In this document: positions 46,897 to 57,947 of the stretch, one piece after another
How positions within the stretch are numbered: the stretch's first letter is position 1
How the letters are laid out: every line of letters starts with the position of its first letter
From: Nectonema munidae
Lineage: Eukaryota; Nematomorpha; Nectonematoida; Nectonematidae
Assembly (NCBI GenBank): GCA_030549495.1
Contig: JAUIRK010000370.1
Coordinates: 186,001-250,000, forward strand
Length of the DNA stretch: 64,000 nt
Reading direction: 5' to 3'
Program-made: the position numbers and the translations under genes
Notes under the pieces: model-generated
Seen by the model: only the letters and a program-made list of their open reading frames with translations
What the model was told of the DNA's origin: nothing
The model's database searches: none

Positions 46897-47539
46897 TAAA
46901 GTACTTAAAAGTATACTTTAAAATTAAAGCAGAGTTTTTAATAACATCAGAGACAACAAGAAAAAATTTCATAATAAAAAACATAATATTCTCTAGTAAA
47001 TTGGGGACACGTTAATCTTAATATGATATTTATTTTGAAAAAAAAAAAATTGAGATTAGCCTTAAATCTGAAATATAATGCACATACCATCAGTAAATTC
47101 TATTTAACTAATATTTTGAAAATACAGGACATCTATAAGATAAATTAATGAATTTTTACCACGATATTATTCATGGTTTCTTTCCAATAGACTACTTGAA
47201 TAAACTTTCATCAAAGACAAAAAATGCAAACAAGACATAAGGCAGAAAATCATAGATTTAGTAGAAAACACTTAAAAATATTAATATCATAGAACTGGTG
47301 CAATTAAATAAAAGCTCTTTTATAAGCTGCGTAAAAAACAAATTATCAGAGCATTACGATAGGCCATGTACTCTAGCAAATTGCTTTTCCTGTTCACTTT
47401 TAATGTCATTTAATGCATCACATTCAAAACAAAATTCTCTATATAATATGTCAATGTATCATATATCATTTATAAAAATATGTTTATACAAATTTTTTCC
47501 TCTTCGAAGCGTATATAAGTTTTTCTTCAACTAAGACCA
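46897..47539. other. No recognisable feature
   Basis: AT-rich DNA between the SINE and the piggyBac remnant; a plus-strand 78-codon frame at 47298-47534 is not recognisable as protein. Confidence 0.5.
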
Positions 47540-48215
47540 TAGCCGTCAAATGACCGATATCATCACTTTTTACGACTGCGACAAGGATAAACTTTTCGTC
47601 AACAGTAACTGATCCATGAGGAAAGTATCACTTTTGAAAGTTCTCCGTTACGTTGCTCCAAATAAGCAAATCGCTGTGAAAGGATCTTTTTCTTTTCTTA
47701 GAGAACGCGAGCTCTTGTTATCAAATCGTAAATAAAGTAAAAAATTTTAAAATCGGTACGAGATATCGTCTCATTGAATATTTTTCTTCCATAATTCGCA
47801 TTCCAAAAGTTATGAAGAGATTCACTTCGTTCTTTGAGTACACTCTTCATTATGCAAAGTCCAAGAAAAGCAAAGAATTTCGACAAAGGTAAAGAAAAGT
47901 TCAAGTTATTCTTTCTTTTAGCCTTTTTTGTGGTAAGTTTGATTATTTCATCTAAATATCTGTGTCCATGCACTTACATAAAGACATTAAAACTGTTCTT
48001 TACGCGATTTCTTATGAAAGGTGTAGGACCACCAGACGAAGGAGATTGCGCGAAAGAGTTTTGCTTGATGAAAGCCATTCAGATTGAAAAGTTTGAACAT
48101 TACATGAAGAAGAATGACAAGACGAAATGGAGTCATCATCATTGGTATCACATGCAAAGATATAAGATAATGAAGAAGAAAACTCACTTGAACTTGAAGA
48201 TTCATAGGAGTCAGT
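47540..48215 (-). pseudogene. piggyBac transposase remnant (copy 3), N-terminal half
   Basis: In order on the minus strand: a Ser/Asp-rich N-terminus (DSYESSSSSEFSSS...NDDDSISS), LSKFFAFLGLCIMKSVLKER, LHNFWNANYGRKIFNETISR, TDFKIFYFIYDLITR, and then VTVDEKFILVAVVKSDD. The middle block matches the piggyBac-like helical domain (FxGxxIxxSVxKxR...FxxxISRxxFxxI). The catalytic core and C-terminal finger are gone. Several frame changes; diverged from the two copies at 54-62 kb. Confidence 0.72.
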
Positions 48216-48446
48216 AGTATACTCTTTATTATCTCAGACATGTTATATTGTGTAAAATAAAAGAAATGAGCGAAACAAAGTACTGCTGGAAGAAATCCAC
48301 GGACCACAAATTGTAATGATTAGTTATGTGTCATTCAGAAAAATCAATAAACTATAAAACTCTATGTAAGCGCAACCACCGCTTCAAACAATAAAACTGA
48401 TATCTTTTTTTGTAAACACCTTTTGACATTTTATTTGTTAACGATA

Positions 48447-48540
48447 TGCCTTATTAAAATATCAATGAATGCCTTATTACGATATCAATGAATGCCTTAT
48501 TACGATATCAATGAATGCCTTATTACGATATCAATGAATG
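48447..48540 (+). repeat. 23-bp tandem repeat, four units
   Basis: Units of TGCCTTATTACGATATCAAT + GAA start at 48447, 48470, 48493 and 48516. The last three are identical; the first differs at two positions. Confidence 0.9.
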
Positions 48541-48970
48541 ATGTTTGAACATTTACACACAAGAAGTTTAGAGGTTACAGATGATTTTGTTTCCAAAAAC
48601 TTAGAATGGTACATATCAATAATAATCTAAAAATAAACAACCTCAAACAGAAAAACTGCACGCTATTTTGTAAACATTTTACCCCAAATGTTTTATTGTA
48701 AACATTCCGATACAAATGTTTGCCAGCCATAATGCGTATTACACTGATGATGAGTATTTCAACCTAACAAGAAGTTTCACGAATGTGGAGTTGAATTAGC
48801 TATGTATCATTTTATAAAAATTAACAAACTGTATATAATTAATAAACATTTTCACGCATATTTTATCTCAATTTTGGATTGCTTTTCACTCTAATAAAAG
48901 TTTTTTGGCATATGTTCTTGTTATTAATTCGCGTTATTGCAATTATAAGAGAATTGAAGCCGAAACACTT

Positions 48971-48990
48971 TACCGGTCAATTGACCGGTA
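48971..48990. repeat. Perfect 20-bp palindrome
   Basis: TACCGGTCAATTGACCGGTA is its own reverse complement, in otherwise AT-rich DNA. It could be a protein-binding site or the fused ends of an element. Confidence 0.9.
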
Positions 48991-49045
48991 TAGTCTTACT
49001 TTATATACTATATGTATGGTCTTTCTAGGGTTAATAACAAACATG

Positions 49046-49081
49046 TGTACAAATTTCTTTCTTTCTTTCTTTCTTTCTTTC
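49046..49081 (+). repeat. (CTTT)n microsatellite
   Basis: About eight units of CTTT. No gene is recognised around it. Confidence 0.95.
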
Positions 49082-50788
49082 TGGGAAACTCTAAGATTGA
49101 AAATGGTGTCATCTGTAACTTTTAAATTAATTATTTATATTTAATTATTTAAATCCATTTTCTTAATAACTATAGATTGTTAAATCAAAAATCTCTGTCA
49201 ATAATAATACCAATATATTTAAATATTTAAAACTTTTTTAAGTCTAAAATAATACTTCATCATATTGTAAACTAGTTTCCTTATGTATACCTTTTAAAAC
49301 TTCTTAAAAATATTATTTATATTTTTGTTGTTATAAATTCAATCAAAGGATGGGCGAAATTTTTTAGTGTCGTAAATTTTTACTATAATTTGTCACAATT
49401 TATTAATCAATGAACTATAATAATTTTTTATATAATTAATGGAAAAAATGATTGCTTTTTAAAATTGAAATAAATGTTGCACTTATTGATTATTTGCCAA
49501 TCACCTTTTCTTTGTTCTTTTATGATAATCTTGCAATATTAGAATATATTATTAATCTAATTTAAAATTCATTAACGTATCCAAATAGTTTATTACGTAA
49601 CTTTTTGGGCTATGTAAATTAAAAGGTAGAATTCTAAGGGGTGACCTGAATACTCAAATTGCCACAAAAATATGAAAATGAAATTTGGGTGCGATCCACC
49701 TACAGAGTAATGAAAACGTCAAGCGTGAAAAAAATCTAAAACATTCATAAAACCCTTAATTTTCAATCAACCGTGTCACTTGTTTCAAAACACGCCAAAC
49801 GTCTTCCATTTGAGGCCAATCTCCCTCTATAACAGTTTTGTTTGGAACAGAAAGAATATAAAAAAAGACAAATGTATTGCAAATTTTTTTGAAAAAATTA
49901 AAGTGCCTGTTTTTTTATTCCAAGGAAAATTTCCTTCAATATTCAAAAAATTCCTTATAATTGCTTAGTTTACTAACACGCAGTCCCGTCTCTGGACTTC
50001 CACAACAAGGAGTGGGGAAAATTATATATCTTAAATTTTCTTTTTATTTAACAAAATAAAATATAAACATTAACCCTTATAGTTATCTATTAGCGTGCCG
50101 GGTCAAAACGCCCAATATTTTTGCAATCATATTTAAACATTTTTTACTTTTTCAAAAACAAGCCAGAAATTAACGATCAAGACCTTTGAAGTATTTCTAT
50201 CTATATATATTATATTTTATGGAGAATGGAAAGAAAATTTTCATAATTTTTGATGTTCAAATATAAATCGAATACGTATTTGAAAAGAGTTTAAGAAAAT
50301 AAACGAATAAGAAACAGCGATTCTTTCTTTGTCGTTTAAAGTTTTATAGAAGTTGTACACCCGAAAAGTTAACTTCATTTAACATTCAGATATTACGATT
50401 CTTATTCACAAAAATTGGAATGTGTAAGATTTGAACCAGTCAAAAAAAGTAAGTTAGTTAATTGTAGATAAGCAACGAAATAAATTAAAATGTTCCAAAT
50501 ATCGAAGAAAAGTTTTTCTAATGGACAGTTCGGCATTGTAACTGTAATGGGAAAATTTTAGAAGTTTAATAAAATAATTTTTAAGATTATTAGTTTTAAG
50601 AAAATTTATAATTTTCTGAAACAACAAAAATCTATGTTCAAATAATGGCGTAAAATTTAAAATAAGTCATACCATAAGTTTAATAATTTCAACCCTGTAA
50701 CCTAAACGCACTAATATTAAAATTTCAAATCAAATACTGAAAGGAGACCTAAATTTACCTTGTAAAAAACTAACTGCAAGTAAGTGTC
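49082..50788. other. No recognisable gene
   Basis: AT-rich; short frames (for example 49780-49968, plus strand) carry no recognisable motif. I see no RNA gene. Confidence 0.5.
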
Positions 50789-50864
50789 CAGCCCCGTCGT
50801 CAGACTTCAAGTACAGAGGGGGGGGGTCTAAACTGATCCCCTCTCCTCCATTGTCGACAGGCCT
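50789..50864. mobile_element. Short hAT-like MITE with CAGCCCCGTCG-type ends, copy 1
   Basis: The left end CAGCCCCGTCGTCA and the reversed right end CAGGCCTGTCGACA match at 11 of 14 positions. The flanks TAAGTGTC (50781-50788) and GTAGTGTC (50865-50872) match at 6 of 8. Internal ACTTCAAGTACAG and a G-run are shared with 63690-63858. Confidence 0.5.
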
Positions 50865-51383
50865 GGTAGTGTCAAACCTTGATTTAAATTAGTTCAATAT
50901 TCAATCATTTCATTATTTAAAATACACCCAAAAATATAGCTCAATACAGATCTGGATCTGACGAATGACGAAAGATTGTTCTCGCTTCGTTTGTAAAATC
51001 GACAAATAATAAAAAGGAATGTTGTATGTCAACAGATATCTATTGTCAAATATGACAAAAAGAATTCAAATTGTTCAGAAACAAAAAAAAAATTTTCTTT
51101 TGCGCAGATTTTTGAATTACAATAAAAAACAATGTAAGACAAAATATTTGGCATTCTTTTCTAAGTTCAATATGAATTTTGTTTTTTTTGTCGGTAAATT
51201 TTTTAATTATTATCAAAATCATATATACAGAATATTTAATTGTAAAAGAAAGACAGACAGAAGTAAGACTTGATATGTTTTGAAAACTTATTGAAATGAA
51301 ATAATTTGTTGTGCAAATGAAAATTTATTGACTTTATTGCTCTAAAAAGTTTTGAATAGTAGTGAAAAACATAACTCATTTAA
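50865..51383. other. No recognisable gene
   Basis: A plus-strand 84-codon Lys/Phe/Asn-rich frame (51019-51273) is typical of chance frames in AT-rich DNA. Confidence 0.45.
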
Positions 51384-51513
51384 CCCATTAAGTACTATCG
51401 AAATCAGACGATATTTAAAAAAACGCAGACGATCTATATTCAAAGTCATTGAAAAAAGCAGACGAAGATGAAATTATTTATGTTCCCAAATGGGAACATT
51501 GGGACTTAATGGG
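51384..51513. mobile_element. piggyBac-type MITE, copy 2 (130 bp)
   Basis: Perfect TTAA on both sides (51380-51383, 51514-51517). The ends are inverted repeats (CCCATTAAGTACT... and reversed CCCATTAAGTCCC...). Its reverse complement aligns end to end with 637-766, at roughly four of five positions by eye. It includes an internal hairpin, GTTCCCAAATGGGAAC. Confidence 0.85.
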
Positions 51514-52078
51514 TTAAACATCAATTGGAAGCATTTTAATTAGTTGGAAGCATTTGGTTTCTTTCCAAGTATTGGAATCGTATCAGGAAAATTTAATATC
51601 CCTACCCATACTTTTTTCGGATTTCTCGAAAAGGTTGAAAACACATAGCTGATGAGAATTGACCAAAACCAAAACGTTTCAAATTTTACTCTTTATTTTT
51701 TTTAAAATTTTTTGTTTAAATTTTTTGCTTGAAAATGAAAAATCAAGTCTGATTTTTAAAGAAATTTATTCAATAAAGTATGGTAGTCAATCACCATACA
51801 CTCAGTGCGCTCTATCCCTCTATAAAAAATAACCCATGAGCCTCTCGGGCAAGAAAAACATTGCAAATATCATTCCGTGTTCTTCAAAGGTAAACACTCG
51901 ACCCCATAGATATAAGCGTTCGATCTAAAACGAAATCAGCTTTGGCTAACTGTGAAAATGGGCGAACTATATAAAAACGTATTTAAAATATACTTCTAAA
52001 ACCTCTCTTGCCTCTGATAAACTTAAATATCCTTAAATGAAAACTGATTTTTCGAAATTGTTAAGAAACCTATAATGA
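51514..52078. other. No recognisable feature
   Basis: Ordinary AT-rich DNA between the MITE and the SINE. Confidence 0.5.
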
Positions 52079-52200
52079 GGGGGTGTGAGTAAAGTTGGTT
52101 AGGTACGGGGTTTTGATGACTCAAAGTCTTAGGTTCGATCCCGCATCGCGGCGCAATTGTGGCTTCTCGATGAAAACACCCAATGGTATCTTTACCTATA
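52079..52200 (+). mobile_element. tRNA-derived SINE family 1, copy 3
   Basis: The best-preserved head: GGGTGTGAGTAAAGTTGGTT with A-box-like region, AGGTTCGATCCCGC (good B box), then GGCGCAATTGTGG and GATGAAAACACCCAATGGTA, TTTACCT. It lacks about 25-30 bp present between the B box and GGCGCAATTG in the other two copies. Confidence 0.8.
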
Positions 52201-52778
52201 AATGTTGCTATCTTTTCATCACTAATTTAAATGCACCCGCCCTTCAACGAAAGCAAGTTTCTAACTTATAAGCCCTCTAAAATATTAATATTTATCCTAA
52301 CAGCGAATGAAAGATTTAGTTGTCTATATCCACTCTTTCTTCTTCCATTCCCAATCTTCACATATCCATTTACGGATGATTCTTTTTAGCTTGAATGTCA
52401 TATCGATATAAATTAAAGCGTATGCATCAAATGCTATAAGACATTTCTTTTGGAAATTTTCAAGAAATAAAAATTAAAAAAGAAGAATTGAAAATCGTTT
52501 TTCTCTTCTTCAATTTGTGCCAGTATTTTGAGTTAATAGTGTGACAATCAAAACCCAGAATCAACACTTGAATTGCATTACGTAATTAGATGATATGGAG
52601 CAACTTGCTTCATCATTATATACCACTAAAGATTTGATGAAGTTTGTGAGTTATAGCACGTTTGTGAGTTATATTACGAAGGAACGTAACTTATTTTTCT
52701 TCCTATAACAACTAATATTATGAATATCTTCTTTGATTCCTTAGATACTCTAAAACATTTTCAGATAAAGATTGATTG

Positions 52779-53684
52779 ATGTCTTTTGAAGAAATAAGTA
52801 TAGAGGTTCCTTGGGGTAGAATCGATGCCAAGCTGTGGAAATGTGAAGAAAGTCAAGATAAAAAGATTCTCGCCATTCACGGCTGGCTTGATAATTGTGC
52901 CTCATTCGATGCCATATCCCCATTTCTATGCAAGAAGTTCCAAGTTTTAGCAGTTGATCTTCCCGGACATGGAAAATCATCACACAAACCTATTGGTCAC
53001 ATCTACTCTATCCTAGATTACATACTGGATGTAGAAAGAATTGTTTCCTTTATGCAATGGTCTAAATTTACCCTTCTTGGCCATAGTATGGGTAGTTTCA
53101 TTTGTCTCTTATACGCGTCAACCTTCTCAGAAAAAGTCGAAAAGTTGATTTGTATAGACTGGTTTACTTTAGACCCCAAAAGACTCTCCAAGTATTCATC
53201 TATTTTTAAAGAATATGTTAAAAGCATCTTAAAGTTTGAAAATTCTAGTCAAAATGATAAACTTGTTTCTTTCCAAGAAGCTTTGGATTTTTCTCTCGCA
53301 AATTCCTTTGATTCCTTAACAGTGGACTCTGCCAAAATTTTGCTAGAGCGGAAGTTGAAAGAGGTTGAAAACGGTGTTTCTGATGTTAAGAAGTTTAAGT
53401 TCAGTCGAGATAGTCGCTTAAAGTATATAATATACCCATCCTTAGATGTTTACAACTCCTTCATGGCTAATCTCAAATCCCCGACTTTGCTCGTAGTTGC
53501 GGATTCAGGACTAATCAACAGATTCCTTTCTAAAGAATGGATCCAGAAGTACACGAACTTGTTCAAAGAGATTCTCGGTGACAAATTCACCGTTATCAAC
53601 CTTCCAGGAACGCACCACCTCCATCTCAACTCTCCGAAGGAAGTGGCTGATGAATTGTTTCCATTTCTTACGCGAACAGACTAG
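52779..53684 (+). CDS. SERHL: Serine hydrolase-like protein (SERHL/kraken family), alpha/beta hydrolase
   Basis: 301 codons from ATG at 52779 to TAG at 53682-53684, uninterrupted. It is a soluble alpha/beta-hydrolase: LAIHGWLDN (oxyanion HG at residues 34-36), VLAVDLPGHGKSS, LLGHSMGSFI (nucleophile elbow, Ser103), LLVVADSG (candidate acid Asp242) and INLPGTHHLHL (His279/280). The N-terminal VPWGRIDAKLW and the HGWLDN block are typical of the SERHL/kraken branch. Length is typical (about 300). No signal peptide or membrane segment is seen. Kraken/SERHL proteins are reported as peroxisomal or cytosolic in animals; the substrate is unknown. A likely splice acceptor (AAAACATTTTCAG) just upstream at 52763 points to a non-coding 5' exon. 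A variant polyadenylation signal ATTAAA lies at about 53771. It appears intact and is the clearest complete host gene here. Confidence 0.92.
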   Translation: MSFEEISIEVPWGRIDAKLWKCEESQDKKILAIHGWLDNCASFDAISPFLCKKFQVLAVDLPGHGKSSHKPIGHIYSILDYILDVERIVSFMQWSKFTLLGHSMGSFICLLYASTFSEKVEKLICIDWFTLDPKRLSKYSSIFKEYVKSILKFENSSQNDKLVSFQEALDFSLANSFDSLTVDSAKILLERKLKEVENGVSDVKKFKFSRDSRLKYIIYPSLDVYNSFMANLKSPTLLVVADSGLINRFLSKEWIQKYTNLFKEILGDKFTVINLPGTHHLHLNSPKEVADELFPFLTRTD

Positions 53685-54393
53685 TCACTCTGCCCGGTTG
53701 TCCTTGTTCCTTATTTTCCTATTTATTTGTCCATGTGTGATACTGTTGTTTTTAAAATCATCAAAGATACATTAAAGTTGGTTTAATTTTTAAATTCTTG
53801 GCGAGCAGTAAACATACAAAAAATGTGTTTTGCTTGTGTGGGTGCTCTCTTCATTCTATTCTCCAACACTCCCTTTTTTGGAGTCAAAATATGAAAACCG
53901 GTAGATATGTATTTAGATCTGTATCTTTAGCCTATCCGTATATCCTCACGTGTTCAGGGCCCTAAAATTTACATTTTTAATGCTACTTATAGTGATGGAT
54001 CTGTTTGCAAAATAATTTGTTTCAAGCGATTTGCTTCGTAGGCTGAACAAGCATCGCAAACAATTTAATGGCTAAACATATGTGTTTGAAACTAACTTTA
54101 TTTTATTAATCCTATACTTCAAAATGCATGAAAACAATTATAAATAGAACAAAATTATGAGTTATAAAAAACAGCTACATTAAATTTCTATAAATATTAA
54201 TATCATGACTTACAAAGGAGAAACTGCAACTAGAGAAATAAGTATACTATCTTCTATAGTAACTTTTACGGAATCAAAGTTTTCATTTTGTTCTACAACT
54301 AATCTTTGTTTTTTCAGCTCAGGTAGGATTTGCTTTGGAGTATCTGTCGTTTTAACTGAAAATTTTTCCAGCGTTTGTTGTTTTTATCGGCTC
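53685..54393. other. Downstream of SERHL-like gene, no further gene seen
   Basis: 3' UTR and intergenic DNA. A 76-codon plus frame at 54205-54435 runs into the piggyBac end and is not convincing. Confidence 0.5.
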
Positions 54394-54998
54394 TTACCCT
54401 CGCATGGTCAAATCAGGCCGGAGCGGCAACATTAAATTTTCAAATAGCCATAAAAATAAAAGAAATCAAATTTTTGAAAAAAAGCCAAAACTAAAAATTC
54501 AAATTGAAGCTTTTTAACTATTTAATACAAAAAATAAAATCTTCATTTTGAAAAAAATTAAGCTAATTTATTAGAGACACCTCTCAAATTTTTTTTTTTA
54601 ATATGCTTGTTTACATTTGGCACAGATTTGGAAGATTCTACTCCTACATCCTGGATGATAAGTCATAACTAGGGCGAATAAAGTCAATTTGAAAAAAAAA
54701 TGCTTTAAAATTTTCAAATCTTTTTATTTAGCAAGTTTGTTCATATATTTCTATTTTTAAATTTTTTTTAGGTCAATAAAGTCATTTTTTTTTCATAAAG
54801 TCAATATTTATGAAAAAAAAATCAAAACTATTTTGCTTTTTATATTGTAACTTTTTATATTGTCTGACTTTGTTGGCCTAATTCCTTTAAGTATGATATT
54901 AAAAAACATTGTAGTTTTATCATTTTTAGATTTAAAGCGTTGAATTTACTCATACGTTTTAAACAACAGCTCCCAATTATAATCGATTACGTCAAAGC

Positions 54999-56228
54999 AT
55001 GCCAAAAGTTGCAAAAAGTAAATCATCTAAAATTGGGATACTGGTCAACAAGTATCCTCATGAATTTACAATTTCTAAATCTGCAAAATTTGCAAGTGAT
55101 TGTCAATCATGAAAAAAAATTTTTTATTAAAAACCACAGAAAGTTTGAAAAGCACCAGCTTTGGTTTACCAAGTTCATCTAGCACAAGTATAATTCAAAA
55201 CTACTTAGAACCAGCTGATAAGAAATTTTATCGAAATTTGATAAGATGCTTTTTAGAAGCAAACATCGCTTTACATAAGCTCTCACATCCTTCAATCAAA
55301 ATGCTTTTCTCAGAATTAGAATACTCAATTCCCTCGATTTCCACTAGTAGAAATTTTGTTTCAGATCTTTCCGCTGACTTGATTGATCAATTAAAAATAA
55401 ATTGAAAGAAAAAAAAGTTTTTTTAATGCTCGATGAAAGCACTTTTTGCGATGCGAGCTTTGTGAATGTTCTGATTGGCTCAATAGATATTCCATAAAAA
55501 ACATGGCTTGTCAAGTGTATACGATTTGAAGAGAATGTTGACTCGAAAAGAATGGTTTGTGTTGTTGATGTTAATGGAGTTTAACGTTAAAAGAGAACTT
55601 TTTGTTGTTTTAAACCGATGCTGGTAAATATAAATTAGCCGCTGGCCGAATATTGAAAATTGTGCATTCTAATTTGTTTCATATTACATGCTTCGCACAT
55701 TTAATTCACAATTGTGCAATGAAAGTTAAATCTTTCTATAAAGAAGTAGATGAGCTCATTGGTAACATGAAGCTTGCAACAATTAAAAATAAAAAAGCTG
55801 CCTTTAGAGAGATTGGTTTCCCTCCAACACCAATTATAACAAGATGGGCGAGTTGGCTAGAAGCGGCTTCCTCTTACTCTGATAAATTACCAGAAGTCAA
55901 AAGAATTGTTAATTCTTTCAAAAGCAAAGATGGTGTCTTGGTTCAAAATGCCAAAAAAAAAAGTGTTAACAATTCGTCACTTTATGAACAACTCATAGAA
56001 ATTAAGCAAAATTATTACAATTTGACAGAAATTATTCAAAAAATTGAATATTCGTCTTTTAGTGTCAAGGATGCAAAGCCAATTTTTGATTCCATTCACT
56101 TTACTGAAGATGAGTGTAAAATCAAAAATTATTTAAAAAAAAGGCTTGAAATTAGTTACTTGTTAAAAGTTTTGGAAATGGATCTTTTTCAATGCTTCTG
56201 GCTAAAGACAGAAATTTTACATTATTAA
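54999..56228 (+). pseudogene. hAT-1 transposase remnant
   Basis: It starts MPKVAKSKSSK, parallel to hAT-2's MPKIAKKINSKK, and has a CGGBP1-like finger (VIVNHEKKFFIKNHRKFEKH) then FYRNLIRCFLEANIALHKLS and HPSIKMLFSELEYSIPSIS, closely resembling CGGBP1's helical part. Then MLDEST (first Asp), TDAGKYKLAAGRILKIV (second Asp), HITCFAHLIHNCAMKVKSFY and TPIITRWASWLEAASSYSDK. The finger, helical part and C-terminal half are in different frames. The usual hAT C-terminal dimerisation block is not seen; the frame ends just before the nested insert. Confidence 0.78.
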
Positions 56229-56807
56229 CTATTTCATGTTTTATTATAATAGTTCTAAATAATTAAAAAAAAACTTTATTATACCTATATATCAGGGGCG
56301 CACAGTCGCCCCCCCCCCCCCCCCCCCCCCCAATATGTTTTTTGGGGGGGGGGGGGGGGGGGCGAAAATGACCTTCGCCCCCCAATAATTTTCTATAAGT
56401 AAGAGTTGCTGCTTGTTTATAAAACATGTATGATGATCATGATATCTATGTATGAATCATGAAGAATGGAGACTTTCGAATCAATCAAATATCACATGCC
56501 AAGCTGCTCTGAAATTCCTATCGAACATATTTTACAGGCGATGCGTGAGAGCTATATAATAATAATCCATTGCTTCAATATGCACACAATAAGTCAGCAA
56601 TGTTTATCACAGTGTCTCCTCTTTATAGTTGATGATCCACTAGATTTTCTCATCTTCTGTCACAGTGATTCTATTTCTCTTTCTGTCTCGTTTGTTTTTC
56701 TCTTCCGCTTTCTCTGCTAAAACTCAATCATTCACTCAAGCTCTCTTCTTTCATTCAAGCCCTCTTCTCTTGTTAAGCCTTCCTATCTCATTCAGTTCTC
56801 TTCTCTC

Positions 56808-57008
56808 CAGTGACGTAGTTAGGCTGGGGCATGAGGGGCCGTGCCCACACTCCTATGTACCGCATGGTGCCCCATGCAACTTATGCGATATCAGTTTTTG
56901 AAAATTTCTCCAATGAAAGGATCAAGAAAGTATACAAAATGTTGCTCACCTTTTTTGTTTTTAAATTGTGCCCCCCTCCCCATTAACTTTTTTCTGGTTA
57001 CACCACTG
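56808..57008. mobile_element. 201-bp hAT-type MITE (CAGTGACGTAG ends), inside the CAGGGGCG element
   Basis: Left end CAGTGACGTAGTTAG; reversed right end CAGTGGTGTAACCAG. Target duplication CTTCTCTC (56800-56807) and CTTCTTTC (57009-57016), 7/8. This is the innermost of four nested elements. Confidence 0.88.
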
Positions 57009-57527
57009 CTTCTTTCTAATTTGCATTTAGAGTTAAATTAAAATAGTTTCCAATTGTTACAATTTTTTATCAATGAATATTGTTAGACTCGCGCTTAGAA
57101 TTTTTTTCAACAAAGGTCATTTAATCTTTATCACTACGTTTGTTACATTTGAAAACTTTTATTTTTTCGAGTGAAGAAATTTTTTTAATAGCTATTTGGG
57201 AATGAATATTTTGACTAGCTATTCGGGTTAAAAGCAAGAATACTCTATTTTCTTAATATTTGAGCAGATTAATTATAATCTTTTATAATGTTCGATTGTT
57301 AAATTTTATAAGTAACACTGTACATAATCAAATACCTTTTTTAAAGAAAATTTGTTGATTATTATTATAGTAAAAATATAATATCGAAACAAAACGTTTC
57401 AGTTGTTAAAAATCTACTTGATCTATTATTTATGACAGCTGTCAGAATTTTATTTGTAAACAAATATTCAAAAAAACGCAATGGTTTTCTTTTCTTGTAT
57501 ACTTTGATTTATGTTAGTTTGGTCCTC

Positions 57528-57705
57528 GGACATTTCGCCCATTTATTTTCATAAGACAGTTCGTCCCATGGACAATTCGCCCTATTATTTTCATAAGACA
57601 GTTCGTCCCATGGACAATTCGCCCCATTATTTTCATAAGACATTTTATTTCATGGACAATTCGCCCCGTTATTTTCATAAGATATTTTGTCTCATGGACA
57701 ATCTA
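57528..57705 (+). repeat. 42-bp tandem repeat, four units plus
   Basis: Units starting GGACAATTCGCCC at 57528, 57570, 57612 and 57654, with a partial at 57696, spaced exactly 42 bp. Because 42 is a multiple of three, a 14-residue repeat (DNSPxYFHKTxxxM) stays open across it, but there is no reason to think it is a gene. Confidence 0.9.
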
Positions 57706-57947
57706 AAAAATTAAGAGATAAAATTATTAAATGAAACAAATAGCCTATGAATTTCCAGAAACTAATTTTGAAAATTGCAACAAAAAAATTTCGCCCCCCA
57801 ATAATTTTGAGGATGTGCGCCCCTGCTATATATATCTTTGAAGACTAGAGAAAAAAAGTTATAAAAGAAAGGTCAATTTTTTTACCATAAAGTCAATTTT
57901 TTTTCCAAAAAGTTTTTAGGTCAATTTTTGTCTGCCCTAGTGATAAC

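Larger units (their letters stand above)
56293..57825. mobile_element. Non-autonomous hAT-type element (CAGGGGCGCACA ends), 1.5 kb, inside hAT-1
   Basis: Perfect 12-bp inverted ends CAGGGGCGCACA...TGTGCGCCCCTG and a perfect 8-bp target duplication CTATATAT (56285-56292, 57826-57833). It has no transposase. Its left end contains a C-run (56309-56331) facing a G-run (56344-56362), a potential hairpin, and it holds a 201-bp MITE and a 42-bp tandem repeat. Confidence 0.92.
54670..57939 (+). mobile_element. hAT-1: CGGBP1-like hAT element, 3.3 kb, inserted in piggyBac copy 1
   Basis: The ends are TAGGGCGAATAAAGTCAATT on the left and, reversed, TAGGGCAGACAAAAATTGAC on the right, as in hAT-2. The 8-bp target duplication is GTCATAAC (54662-54669) and GTGATAAC (57940-57947), 7/8. 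It contains a broken plus-strand transposase and, near its 3' end, a further 1.5-kb insert (56293-57825). Confidence 0.9.

Noticed and set aside
53578-53775. Plus-strand 65-codon frame overlapping the end of the SERHL-like gene
   Set aside because: A shadow of the hydrolase in another frame.
57511-57714. 67-codon repeat protein (DNSPxYFHK repeats)
   Set aside because: The open frame follows from a 42-bp tandem repeat inside a non-autonomous transposon; no start context or homology.
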